From positions 1 through 15,310 of the forward strand of contig VGDJ01000016.1 in assembly GCA_016869775.1 (NCBI GenBank): DNA of 15,310 nucleotides. The letters run 5' to 3'. The first letter of the stretch is position 1; each line of letters begins with the position of its first letter. This document shows, piece after piece, positions 1 through 7,903 of this stretch. The notes beneath the pieces were generated by a model. The model saw nothing but the letters and a program-made list of their open reading frames with translations. It was not told where the DNA came from and searched no databases. This DNA comes from Alphaproteobacteria bacterium. GTDB lineage: Bacteria; Pseudomonadota; Alphaproteobacteria; Rickettsiales; UBA1997. The translations under genes and the position numbers were made by a program.

Positions 1-9
1 AAGAAAAAA

Positions 10-264
10 TTATTTTTTAAGAATTTCGTCAAGTTTACCTTCAGCTTCCAGAGCATATAAATCATCGCATCCACCAACGTGATAATCATCTATGAAAATT
101 TGCGGAACTGTCATTCTGCCATTAGACTTTTTTATCATTTCTTGCTTAAGTTCGTCGGAAGTAATTTTGATTTCTTGAAACTGGAGATTTTTTCTTTGGA
201 GAAGATTTTTAGCTTTGGTGCAATAAGGACAAGCTTCCTTACTGTAAATTAAGATTTTTTTCAT
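10..264 (-). CDS. grxC: Glutaredoxin 3 (GrxC)
   Basis: A cytosolic dithiol glutaredoxin that reduces disulfides and glutathione mixed disulfides using glutathione. The 84-residue length is normal for the bacterial GrxC family. Visible motifs are the active-site CPYC at residues 12-15, the cis-proline segment TVPQIFI, and the glutathione-binding GGCDDL near residue 64. It is the last gene of a minus-strand unit and starts 2 bases after the stop of the upstream lipoprotein gene. GAGG six bases before the ATG supports the start. No terminator is visible in the 9 bases left before the window edge. The identification is secure. Whether it also serves the nearby ISC pathway is only inference. Confidence 0.95.
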   Translation of the reverse strand: MKKILIYSKEACPYCTKAKNLLQRKNLQFQEIKITSDELKQEMIKKSNGRMTVPQIFIDDYHVGGCDDLYALEAEGKLDEILKK

Positions 265-266
265 TT

Positions 267-749
267 TTACCTCGATATTGTTGAATTTCTATTAGCTCCG
301 CTTTGCTCCATTCCGTATGAATAAGTTGGTGGAACATAATATTGATCTACATCATATTGTTGATAATAAGGTGAAGGTGGAATGGCATAGGGGTTAGAAT
401 AAAATCTTGAGCCAGCATTTGGATAAACCTGATATGGCGGAGATGAGTAGCTTGGTGGATAATATTGCGTAGGGTAAGGGGGATTTTGAAATTGAGGTTG
501 TGGTTGGTAAGGAGGTTGATACTGAGGTTGTTGACCCATTGTCATTTGAGCTTGTCTGTAATAGTAGTCGGGAGTAATTTTAACGGGATTTTGACTATTC
601 GCTGGCAAGGTTCCGGGTTCAAATCCTACCGAGTTATAAAGTTCTTCGTTATCGTATTTGTCTCTTGATCCACAAGAACCCAAAATTAGCGATAGCGTCA
701 TGATTGCCGTAATATTAAATATAATTTTTCGGCAAATAAATTTATTCAT
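267..749 (-). CDS. Tyr/Pro/Gln-rich lipoprotein, paralogue B
   Basis: A 160-residue predicted lipoprotein of unknown function. Residues 1-25 form a signal peptide with a basic N-terminus and a hydrophobic core. It ends in a lipobox (LILGSC) with the acylated cysteine at position 26. Gly at +2 is compatible with outer-membrane sorting, although that rule comes from enterobacteria. The mature part has a short charged segment, then a low-complexity stretch rich in Pro, Tyr and Gln. The C-terminus carries YSNPY and DQYYVPP, both shared with the neighbouring paralogue. It starts 9 bases after the upstream paralogue's stop, and grxC follows after 2 bases. The family is not recognised. The Tyr/Pro/Gln composition suggests a disordered surface or periplasmic protein. 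Confidence 0.8.
   Translation of the reverse strand: MNKFICRKIIFNITAIMTLSLILGSCGSRDKYDNEELYNSVGFEPGTLPANSQNPVKITPDYYYRQAQMTMGQQPQYQPPYQPQPQFQNPPYPTQYYPPSYSSPPYQVYPNAGSRFYSNPYAIPPSPYYQQYDVDQYYVPPTYSYGMEQSGANRNSTISR
270..273 (-). promoter_or_regulatory. Shine-Dalgarno for grxC
   Basis: Read on the minus strand, GAGG lies six bases before the grxC ATG. Most starts in this window have no such sequence, so this one helps fix the start. It overlaps the last codons of the preceding gene, as in translationally coupled operons. Confidence 0.6.
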
Positions 750-758
750 TTTTGGTTG

Positions 759-1088
759 TTAAAATTTATTGTTGGCGCCACTGCTTTGAGGTCTCTCGAT
801 ATTATAATAGCTACTCGGCGGAACATAATATTGATCCGTATCATAATATGGCGAAGCATATTGTTGCGGAAGAATATATGGGTTGCTGTAGGCTCTGGAA
901 TTGGGTTGGTAATATGGATATGGCGCTTGATAATACGGTGTAGGTGCATTATAATATTGGTTCTGGTATGGATAACTATTTTGATAATTTGGTTGAGAAT
1001 TGGGGTTAAAATTTTTGTACTGAGAAGCTTCATCTGATGAACAAGAAAAAATTATTAGCGGTGTTATAATAAAAAAATATCTAAACAT
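759..1088 (-). CDS. Tyr/Pro/Gln-rich lipoprotein, paralogue A
   Basis: A 109-residue predicted lipoprotein of unknown function and the first gene of the minus-strand unit ending in grxC. The short signal peptide (residues 1-15) ends in IIFSC, with the lipidated cysteine at 16 followed by Ser. The mature chain is nearly all Tyr, Pro, Gln, Asn and Ser with repeated PYY/YYQ-type elements, then YSNPY and DQYYVPP as in the next gene. The shared order of signal peptide, spacer, Y/P/Q tract and C-terminal motifs indicates tandem duplication, with the tract longer in paralogue B. Reading frames on the opposite strand here are shadows of the biased composition. No Shine-Dalgarno sequence precedes the ATG. 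Confidence 0.78.
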   Translation of the reverse strand: MFRYFFIITPLIIFSCSSDEASQYKNFNPNSQPNYQNSYPYQNQYYNAPTPYYQAPYPYYQPNSRAYSNPYILPQQYASPYYDTDQYYVPPSSYYNIERPQSSGANNKF

Positions 1089-1119
1089 TTTTTACAAAAA
1101 ATTAATTTTTTATAATATA

Positions 1120-1150
1120 ATTTTATCATTTGAAATTTAATTGAGATCAA
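1120..1150 (-). promoter_or_regulatory. Possible promoter for the lipoprotein-grxC unit
   Basis: On the minus strand, TTGATC (1145-1150) and TAAAAT (1120-1125) are separated by 19 bases, and a TG one base before the second hexamer gives an extended -10. The spacer is longer than ideal and the region is very AT-rich, so this is a weak prediction. Confidence 0.3.
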
Positions 1151-1282
1151 AAATTATAATCTATAAAAAATTACTAAAATTTGGAGGAGTTTTTTTTAAC
1201 TTGAAAGGCAAAAATATGTTTTTATAAATCTAAATTCAAGGTTTATTAAGAATAATTTTAACCAAGATTTTTTTATTAAAAT

Positions 1283-2461
1283 ATGGTACATCACATCAAG
1301 CTAAATCATGATGAAAAATATATAAATTTAGCCTTAAATTTATCTCAAAAAAACATTGGTACGACTTCAGAAAATCCGATTGTCGGGTGCGTTATAACAA
1401 TCAATAACATTATCATCGCAACTGGTGTTACATCTCACGGTGGTCGACCCCATGCCGAGATAAATGCTATCAATAAAATTGATGATAAAGAAATTCTTTC
1501 GCAAGCCACAATTTATTTAACTCTAGAACCATGCACTCACTTTGGAAAAACTCCTCCTTGTGTCGATGAAATTATAAAATATAAATTTAAGCGTGTCGTT
1601 ATTTGTATCCAAGATCCCAATCCAAAAGTTAATGGAAGTGGTATCGAAAAATTAAGACGCGCAGGAATCAAGACCGAATTTGGAATTAAATCTTTTGAAG
1701 CAAAAAACATTAATCGAGGATTTTTTAAAATTCACAATCAAACTGAAGAAATTTCAGAAAAAAATCCAAAAAAAACACGAGAAAAAATTCCATTTATAAC
1801 TATCAAAGTTGCCACTTCGCTTGACGGTAAAATTGCAACTAAAAATTTTCAAAGTAAGTGGATTTCATCAGAATTATCAAGGCGTTTTGCTCATATTTTG
1901 AGAGCAAAAAATCAAGCAATTATGGTGGGTGCCAAAACTATTGAAAAAGATAATCCGCTTTTGAATTGCCGAATAGCTGGTATGGAGGAAAATTCTCCGA
2001 CTCAAATTGTTATTTCTGCCAATTTAAATTTTAGTTTTGAAGAAAATTTTTTTGCCATCAATAACTCGATTAAAAAAATAATTTTGTGTTCTAAACGCCA
2101 AAAATCTAATCAAAAATTACTTAATTGGCTTGATAAAAATCCAAATAATTCTGCATTATATTTTGATGACTTTGATAACAAAATTGACCTAAGCAAAGCC
2201 TTTCAAAGCTTGGTGGAGATAGGTATAAACTCTGTTCTTGTTGAAGGCGGATCCTCGTTGATTACGCAACTTATAAAATTAAATTTAGTCGATGAATTGA
2301 TTTGGGTTAGGACAAATAAGATTATTGGAAATGACGGTATTCCTGCTATTCAAGACCTTGAAATCGTTGATTTTAGTCGTGTTATAAACAATCTTGAAAA
2401 AACTAAAATATTTTCACTTGAGCCTGATACGGTTGAGATTTTTCATCCCCGAAATCATTAG
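1283..2461 (+). CDS. ribD: Bifunctional riboflavin biosynthesis protein RibD
   Basis: RibD deaminates the pyrimidine product of GTP cyclohydrolase II and then reduces its ribosyl side chain with NADPH: two cytosolic steps of riboflavin synthesis. The N-terminal half (about residues 1-150) is a zinc deaminase domain with HAE near residue 57 and the PCT...PPC zinc-binding motif near residues 83-93. The C-terminal half (about 170-390) is the reductase, with TSLDGKIA near its start and LVEGGSSL late. At 392 residues it is somewhat longer than typical RibD, partly through a Lys/Glu-rich linker between the domains. An in-frame stop just upstream rules out a longer start. It converges on hscA with 9 bases between the stops and no terminator hairpin. 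No FMN riboswitch is visible upstream. Confidence 0.95.
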   Translation: MVHHIKLNHDEKYINLALNLSQKNIGTTSENPIVGCVITINNIIIATGVTSHGGRPHAEINAINKIDDKEILSQATIYLTLEPCTHFGKTPPCVDEIIKYKFKRVVICIQDPNPKVNGSGIEKLRRAGIKTEFGIKSFEAKNINRGFFKIHNQTEEISEKNPKKTREKIPFITIKVATSLDGKIATKNFQSKWISSELSRRFAHILRAKNQAIMVGAKTIEKDNPLLNCRIAGMEENSPTQIVISANLNFSFEENFFAINNSIKKIILCSKRQKSNQKLLNWLDKNPNNSALYFDDFDNKIDLSKAFQSLVEIGINSVLVEGGSSLITQLIKLNLVDELIWVRTNKIIGNDGIPAIQDLEIVDFSRVINNLEKTKIFSLEPDTVEIFHPRNH

Positions 2462-2470
2462 AATATTAAA

Positions 2471-4246
2471 TTACAAATCATCGACTTTTTGACCGGCAAT
2501 TTTAGCGTTTAAAATTTTGTTTACTTTTTGCAAAATCAAATTTTCGGAAACTCTTGAAAGCTCCTGATGAGCGCTTTGTATTGAATCGCGGTTATTATTT
2601 TGTTCGATAAATTCTTTAAGTTTTTCAAGTTGTTGTATAATTATCTCTCTCTCTTTTGCTTCAAGATTTATTTCAGGATTAGTTAAGTCATTACTGATGA
2701 TTTCGATGTCTCTTCTCGCTTCGACAATTGCTTCAGCTAGAAGCCTTTGCTCCATATCAATTTTAGAATTTTTTAGCGATTCTAACAAAATATTTTTAAT
2801 TTTTGATTCATCTAAACCAAAACTTGGGCGCACAATAATTTCTTGTTTTTTACCGGTATATTTTTCTTCTGAATTGATGATTAAAAGCCCATCAGCATCA
2901 AGTGTAAAATCGACCTTAACTCGAGCCAAACCAGCTTTGAGTGGTGGAATATTTTTTACCTCAAACTCCGCCAAAGATCTACAATCGCGGGCAAATTCTC
3001 TTTCACCTTGAACAATATGAAACTTCATGGCGGTCTGATTATCAGCGTAAGTTGTGAACTCTTTACTTTTAGAAAATGGAATTGTCGAATTGCGATGAAT
3101 AATTTTATCAACAATTCCCCCCATCATTTCGATTCCAATTGATAAAGGGTTTACATCTAGGAGAAGGTTTTCACGACTACGCGATAAATTATAGGCTTGA
3201 TAACAAGCGCCAATTGCAACAACTCTGTCGGGATCAAGATTGGTAAGAATTTTATCCTTTCCAAAAATTTCGGCCAATTTTTTTTGAATCAAAGGAATTC
3301 TAGTCGAGCCACCAATCAAAATAACGCCATCAATTTTTGAAAATTCAATATCTAGGTCGTGTAGCAAGTTTTTAGTGATATTAATGGTTTGATCGAGTTT
3401 ATCTTCTATCAAGCATTCAAAATCTTGCCTTAAAAGGCCATGCGAGGTTTCATTAAACGATAATTCTTCTTTGATTTTTTTGGCATTTTTATAACCTTTT
3501 TGTAATATAATTTTATCAAAATCATCGCCACCCAAATCATTATCGCCCGAAACCCCGAGAACCTTAAAAACACCTTGTTGCATTTTTAAAATTGAAACAT
3601 CAAAAGTTCCGCCACCTAAATCATAAACCAAATAAGTGCCAATCGATTTGTTTTCTAAGCCAAAAGCTAAAGCCCCCGCCGTGGGTTCGTTGATTAGGCG
3701 CAAAACATCGAAGCCCGCCAATTTAGCTGATTGCTTGGTGGCGGTTTTGGCATTATCATCGAAATAAGCTGGGACCGTTATTACAGCTTTGCTAACTTCT
3801 TGCCCAAGATGATATTCGGCAATTTTTTTGAGATGTTTTAAAATTTCGGCCGATATTTCGATTGCTGAAATTTTTTTGTCGGCAATTTGAAGAGAAATAG
3901 CTTCTTTGTTAGATGAATTGTCGATGATTAAATTATGAAAATCGTGATTTTGTAAGTTAATATTTTTGAGATCAGCGAAATTTTTCCCCATTAACCTTTT
4001 AATTGAGGAAATTTCATATTTTCCAGAAGGTTTTGAGCCAACGCCAATAAGGTTTCCAGAGTTATCGTAAACTACTCGAGAAGCAATCATATTTTGGCCA
4101 TCTTCATCGCTAAAAATTTTTAATTCTGCGTTATTAAAATATCCAATTAATGAGTTGGTGGTTCCTAAATCAATTCCGACAACGAGGTCGTTATCTACTT
4201 GGTTTTGTTGATTTGGAATCGGTTCTTTAATCTGTAAAAGGGCCAT
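2471..4246 (-). CDS. hscA: Fe-S assembly chaperone HscA (Hsp70 family)
   Basis: An Hsp70-type ATPase that, with HscB, binds the LPPVK loop of IscU and drives transfer of the Fe-S cluster to acceptors. Residues 22-39 hold the phosphate-1 motif (GIDLGTTNS), about 206-217 hold phosphate-2 (VYDLGGGTFDVS), and about 309-318 hold the LIGGSTRIPL adenosine motif. The substrate-binding domain and helical lid follow from roughly residue 375. At 591 residues it is slightly short. Between GGDDFD (about 239-244) and the following segment, roughly 26 residues present in E. coli HscA appear to be missing, with no frameshift. It is the last gene of the ISC operon, 27 bases after hscB. No fdx follows. Confidence 0.94.
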   Translation of the reverse strand: MALLQIKEPIPNQQNQVDNDLVVGIDLGTTNSLIGYFNNAELKIFSDEDGQNMIASRVVYDNSGNLIGVGSKPSGKYEISSIKRLMGKNFADLKNINLQNHDFHNLIIDNSSNKEAISLQIADKKISAIEISAEILKHLKKIAEYHLGQEVSKAVITVPAYFDDNAKTATKQSAKLAGFDVLRLINEPTAGALAFGLENKSIGTYLVYDLGGGTFDVSILKMQQGVFKVLGVSGDNDLGGDDFDKIILQKGYKNAKKIKEELSFNETSHGLLRQDFECLIEDKLDQTINITKNLLHDLDIEFSKIDGVILIGGSTRIPLIQKKLAEIFGKDKILTNLDPDRVVAIGACYQAYNLSRSRENLLLDVNPLSIGIEMMGGIVDKIIHRNSTIPFSKSKEFTTYADNQTAMKFHIVQGEREFARDCRSLAEFEVKNIPPLKAGLARVKVDFTLDADGLLIINSEEKYTGKKQEIIVRPSFGLDESKIKNILLESLKNSKIDMEQRLLAEAIVEARRDIEIISNDLTNPEINLEAKEREIIIQQLEKLKEFIEQNNNRDSIQSAHQELSRVSENLILQKVNKILNAKIAGQKVDDL

Positions 4247-4273
4247 TAAAAAAAATTTTTTGAATTTTTTGAA

Positions 4274-4759
4274 CTAATTAGACGATTTTTCTTTGATTTT
4301 TAAATCTTGCAAAGATTTGGAAAAATATTTGGCTTTAATTAAGACTTGAGTCGCGAGGTTTAAATCATTTTTTTCGTATGATCGACAAAAGTTTAAAATT
4401 AAAGATTTTAAATCGTTTTTTAGCTGATTTTTGAGCGATAATATTTCATTTAACTCGGAGATCTGGTGAATTTTTTCTTGTAAATCTAAAACCTCATTAA
4501 GTGTTGATAAAGTTGGCTTAATATGGTTTTCATCATTTTCAATATCGATTCCAGAAATTTGAAGCATATGAATTGCGCGGTGCAAATCATTGCTCAAGAT
4601 TTTGTATGCGTGATTAATTAATATTGAATTTTCAATCGAATTAATATTAGAGCTGTCGGGGTGAAATTGTTGCTGAAGTTGTAAATAATTTTTTTCTAGT
4701 TGTGATAGGTCAATATCGAAATTTATTGGTAAATTGAAGACTTCGAAATAATTTTTCAT
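4274..4759 (-). CDS. hscB: Fe-S assembly co-chaperone HscB (J-domain)
   Basis: A J-protein that recruits IscU to HscA and stimulates HscA ATP hydrolysis. The 161-residue length matches the family (E. coli about 171). The N-terminal J-domain carries HPD at residues 33-35, essential for Hsp70 stimulation, followed by NHAYKIL in helix III. The C-terminal part (about 85-155) is predicted helical, matching the three-helix IscU-binding domain. The start overlaps the iscA stop by four bases (ATGA), a sign of translational coupling. Sequence divergence outside these motifs is high, as is normal for HscB. The position between iscA and hscA makes the call firm. Confidence 0.93.
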   Translation of the reverse strand: MKNYFEVFNLPINFDIDLSQLEKNYLQLQQQFHPDSSNINSIENSILINHAYKILSNDLHRAIHMLQISGIDIENDENHIKPTLSTLNEVLDLQEKIHQISELNEILSLKNQLKNDLKSLILNFCRSYEKNDLNLATQVLIKAKYFSKSLQDLKIKEKSSN

Positions 4760-5142
4760 ACATTAAAACTCTCTCCACAACCGCATCGACCTTTTTCGTT
4801 GGGATTTACAAAATCAAAGCCCGAAGAGAGTTGATCTTGTTTAAAAATCATTTCACTTCCGATTAAAAACATTGAAACTTTGGGGTCGATAAAAATTTGA
4901 ATTTTTTGGCCATTTTCTTGGCATAATACTACATCATCATATTTAGAAATATTTTTATCTTTAATGGCGTATTCGATTGTGTAGCTTAGGCCGGAGCATC
5001 CTCTAGTTCTGACGCCGACACGAATTCCTTCACAGGTTTCAACGCGTTTGGCAAGTAAATTTTTAATTTGCGTCAAGGCTTCTGGACTAACTTTCATATA
5101 ATCGACGATAGGATTGCCCGTGCTTGAAAAATTAAAATTCAT
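4756..5142 (-). CDS. iscA: Iron-sulfur cluster assembly protein IscA
   Basis: An A-type carrier that receives clusters or iron and passes Fe-S clusters to apoproteins. The three conserved cysteines are present: C49 in RGCSG, and C120 and C122 in GRCGCGESF. The 128-residue frame has about 15 extra N-terminal residues relative to E. coli IscA. A second ATG at codon 16 lies nearer the family start, but neither position has a clear Shine-Dalgarno sequence. I keep the longer start because it lies 5 bases after the iscU stop. The 3' end overlaps hscB. ErpA or another A-type protein is an alternative name, but its place in the isc operon favours IscA. Confidence 0.93.
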   Translation of the reverse strand: MNFNFSSTGNPIVDYMKVSPEALTQIKNLLAKRVETCEGIRVGVRTRGCSGLSYTIEYAIKDKNISKYDDVVLCQENGQKIQIFIDPKVSMFLIGSEMIFKQDQLSSGFDFVNPNEKGRCGCGESFNV

Positions 5143-5147
5143 ATTTT

Positions 5148-5531
5148 TTACGAATTTTTGTTTTTTTTATAATCTTCAATAGCTGATTTAATTGCTTCTT
5201 CAGCCAAAACAGAACAATGAATTTTGACGGGAGGTAATGATAATTCATCGGCGATTTGATGATTGGTAATTTTTTGTGCTTCGTCAATTTTCATGCCCTT
5301 GATCCATTCGGTAGCTAGTGAACTCGATGCGATTGCCGAACCACAACCAAAAGTTTTAAATTTAGCATCAGTTATGGTGCCATCATCGGCAACTTTAATT
5401 TGTAATTTCATAACATCACCGCAAGCTGGCGCTCCAACTAGTCCGGTGCCGATGTTTTTTTCATTTTTATCGAATGAACCAACATTTTTAGGATTTTCAT
5501 AGTGTTCAAGTAATTCCTTAGAATATGCCAT
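5148..5531 (-). CDS. iscU: Fe-S cluster scaffold protein IscU
   Basis: The scaffold on which a [2Fe-2S] cluster is built from IscS-derived sulfur and iron. All assembly-site residues are at the same numbers as in E. coli IscU: C37 and D39 in GAPACGD, C63 in FGCGSAIASS, and H105-C106. The HscA recognition motif LPPVK is at residues 99-103. The length of 127 residues is typical. It follows iscS by 16 bases and precedes iscA by 5. The near-perfect conservation of the site, compared with more divergent neighbours such as hscB, indicates strong functional constraint. Confidence 0.97.
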   Translation of the reverse strand: MAYSKELLEHYENPKNVGSFDKNEKNIGTGLVGAPACGDVMKLQIKVADDGTITDAKFKTFGCGSAIASSSLATEWIKGMKIDEAQKITNHQIADELSLPPVKIHCSVLAEEAIKSAIEDYKKNKNS

Positions 5532-5547
5532 ATAAAAAATATTAAAG

Positions 5548-6765
5548 TTAATGTGATTTCCAATTAATTGATTTCAAATCAATTCCTTCTTGCATCATGT
5601 CCCATAGTGGGCTCATCTCGCGCAATTTTGTTACTTTTTTTGCAATTAAATCGATAGCGAAATCGATTTCTTCTTCAGTTGTAAATCTGCCAAACCCAAA
5701 ACGAATTGATGTGTGAGCGAGTTCATCGTCAACACCAAGGGCGTGGAGCACATATGATGGTTCAAGTGATGAAGAAGTGCAAGCTGACCCAGATGAGACG
5801 GCTAAGTCTTTGATGGCCATAATCATTGATTCGCCCTCAATTCCAGCGAAGGAAAAGTTTAAATTGCCGGCATAGCGATGATCTTTGTCGCCGTTGAGAT
5901 AAACGTGGGTGAGGGCAGTTAGGGCATCGTAAAATTTTTTACTTAATTTAGTTATGCGGATATTGTCTTGCGACATTTCATTAAAGGCAATTTCTGATGC
6001 TAGTCCAAGTCCAGCAACCAATTGCGTAGGTACGGTCCCACTTCTGATACCGCGCTCTTGTCCACCGCCACTAAAAATCGATTTTATTCTGACGCGAGGT
6101 TTACGACGAATATAAAGTGCACCAATTCCTTTGGGGCCGTATATTTTGTGTCCAGAGATACTCATTAAATCTATGTTCATTTTTTCAACATCGAGAGGTA
6201 TTTTGCCAAAAGCTTGTGCACAATCAGTGTGAAAAAATACGCCTTTTTGGCGACACAATTTGCCAATTTCTTCAAGAGGTTGAATAACTCCAATCTCGTT
6301 GTTGACACTCATTATCGATATAATCGAAGTTTGGGGTGTAATTGATTTTTCGAGTAAATTTAAATCGACTAGACCATTTTTTTGAACTGGTAAATAACTA
6401 ACAACAAAACCATCTTGCTCAAGGTCTCGACATGAATTTATAACGCATTTATGTTCAGTCTCCAAAGTAATAATATGATTTTTTTGTGAATTTTCGTAAA
6501 ATTTTGCTACACCTTTGATGGCAATATTGTTGGATTCAGTGGCTCCGGAAGTAAAAAAAATTTCTTTTTCATCGGCATTAATAAGTTTAGCGACTTGTCG
6601 ACGAGCAATTTCAACTATTTCTTCAGCTTTCCAGCCGAAACTATGACTTCTGGAATGGGGATTTCCATAATCATTTTTCATGACCTCGATCATTTTATCG
6701 ATGACTCTTGGATCAATTGGGGTTGTAGACTGGTAATCCATGTAAATTGGTAATTTTAGTGTCAT
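5548..6765 (-). CDS. iscS: Cysteine desulfurase IscS
   Basis: A PLP-dependent enzyme that converts cysteine to alanine and passes the sulfur as a persulfide to IscU and other acceptors. The PLP-binding lysine is K207 in SGHKIYGPKG. The mobile catalytic cysteine is C329 in SSGSACTSSSLEP, the typical group I desulfurase loop. RSGTVPTQL and the C-terminal tail that docks on IscU (about residues 385-405) are also present. The 405-residue length matches E. coli IscS (404). GGAG five bases before the ATG supports the start. It lies 10 bases after a second, more divergent desulfurase gene, and iscU follows. Confidence 0.97.
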   Translation of the reverse strand: MTLKLPIYMDYQSTTPIDPRVIDKMIEVMKNDYGNPHSRSHSFGWKAEEIVEIARRQVAKLINADEKEIFFTSGATESNNIAIKGVAKFYENSQKNHIITLETEHKCVINSCRDLEQDGFVVSYLPVQKNGLVDLNLLEKSITPQTSIISIMSVNNEIGVIQPLEEIGKLCRQKGVFFHTDCAQAFGKIPLDVEKMNIDLMSISGHKIYGPKGIGALYIRRKPRVRIKSIFSGGGQERGIRSGTVPTQLVAGLGLASEIAFNEMSQDNIRITKLSKKFYDALTALTHVYLNGDKDHRYAGNLNFSFAGIEGESMIMAIKDLAVSSGSACTSSSLEPSYVLHALGVDDELAHTSIRFGFGRFTTEEEIDFAIDLIAKKVTKLREMSPLWDMMQEGIDLKSINWKSH

Positions 6766-6769
6766 TTGT

Positions 6770-6773
6770 CTCC
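6770..6773 (-). promoter_or_regulatory. Shine-Dalgarno for iscS
   Basis: GGAG on the minus strand, five bases before the iscS ATG, is one of the clearest ribosome binding sites in the window. It suggests strong independent translation of iscS inside the operon. Confidence 0.65.
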
Positions 6774-6775
6774 GT

Positions 6776-7903
6776 TTACTTTTTATTAATTTTGGCGCGA
6801 TTGTAAAATTCGCTAAATATTTTTATAAAATAATCGATTTCAGATTTAGAGGTTTGGGGAGATAAGCTCACCCTAATTGCTCCGTCAAGAAAATCATTTT
6901 CGATACCCATAGCTTGCAAAACTCTTGATTGTGAAATTACGCCAGATGAGCATGAAGATCCTGCGCTAACGCATATATTATTTAAATCGAAATTAATAAG
7001 TTGCGTTTGATTGCTAAGATTGCGAATCGAATAAAGGCAGGTATTGGCAAGTCGCGTAGTTTCATTGCCAAGAAAAATAATGTTTGATTGAGCTATAATT
7101 TGAAGTTGTTCTTCGAGATAGTCGCGCAATTTAGCAATTTTAGAAAAATCTTTAAGTTTTTGTTTAGCTATAAAGCAAGCTTGTCCGAAACCAACAATTC
7201 CAGTTATATTTAGTGAACCGGCGCGCTTAGATTTTTGTTGTTTTCCACCAAAAATTAGGGGACGAAAATCTAAACCTTTGCGATATAAAAGAGCTCCAAT
7301 TCCCTGCGGACCGTTGATTTTATGAGCAGAAATTGCTACAAAATCTGGGTTGATTTTTTCTAAATCAACAGGAATTTTTCCAAGCGCTTGAACTGCATCG
7401 CAATGAAATAATCCAAGATTTTGATGAGTTATTTGAGCAATTTCTTCAGCGGGCTGGATAACACCCGTTTCATTGTTGCAAAGCATTGTCGAAACCAAAA
7501 AATTTTTATGTTGGGGAATTTTTTTAATAAAATCTTCGATGTTAATCACACCATTTTGCTTACATTTTATTTCCGATATTTTGGAATTTTGTGGTCGGCA
7601 ATTATAAACCGAGGCATGTTCAATCGACGAAATAATTATGTCATCAAAATTATTGCCAAAAAAAACCGTGTTGGTTGCTTCTGTTGCGCCGGAAGTAAAA
7701 ATTATTTCATAATTATAAGCGTTGAGTAATTGCGTTATTTGTAACTTTGATTCATCAATTAAGGTATTAGCATATCTACCAAGCGAGTGAATTGCTGAAG
7801 AGTTGAGTGGTAGCTTGGCAATTTCATGGATTTTAGCGATAATCGTCTCATCCACTGGAGTTGTGGAATTGTAATCAAGAAAGATCTTGTTCAAATTAGT
7901 CAT
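6776..7903 (-). CDS. Second cysteine desulfurase (NifS/IscS-like)
   Basis: A 375-residue PLP-dependent aminotransferase class V protein, clearly a cysteine desulfurase but distinct from the adjacent iscS. It retains the PLP lysine K195 (SAHKINGPQG), the FTSGATEATN segment, RAGSLNITGIVGFG as in NifS proteins, and the catalytic cysteine C318 in SAGSSCSSG. It lacks the IscS-type C-terminal tail (about 30 residues) used to bind IscU, so it may serve another acceptor. Its start overlaps the iscR stop by four bases (ATGA), so the two are probably coupled. Paired desulfurases at this position are also known from Rickettsia, from memory (the gene called spl1 there). Whether it makes clusters or supplies sulfur for tRNA modification cannot be told from sequence. 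Confidence 0.92.
   Translation of the reverse strand: MTNLNKIFLDYNSTTPVDETIIAKIHEIAKLPLNSSAIHSLGRYANTLIDESKLQITQLLNAYNYEIIFTSGATEATNTVFFGNNFDDIIISSIEHASVYNCRPQNSKISEIKCKQNGVINIEDFIKKIPQHKNFLVSTMLCNNETGVIQPAEEIAQITHQNLGLFHCDAVQALGKIPVDLEKINPDFVAISAHKINGPQGIGALLYRKGLDFRPLIFGGKQQKSKRAGSLNITGIVGFGQACFIAKQKLKDFSKIAKLRDYLEEQLQIIAQSNIIFLGNETTRLANTCLYSIRNLSNQTQLINFDLNNICVSAGSSCSSGVISQSRVLQAMGIENDFLDGAIRVSLSPQTSKSEIDYFIKIFSEFYNRAKINKK

Noticed and set aside
465..1037. Plus-strand reading frames opposite the lipoprotein genes
   Set aside because: They are shadows of the biased Tyr/Pro/Gln codons, with no start signals. The minus-strand frames have lipoboxes and paralogy.
1089..1282. FMN riboswitch upstream of ribD
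   Set aside because: None of the conserved GC-rich RFN segments are present; the gap is almost entirely A/T.
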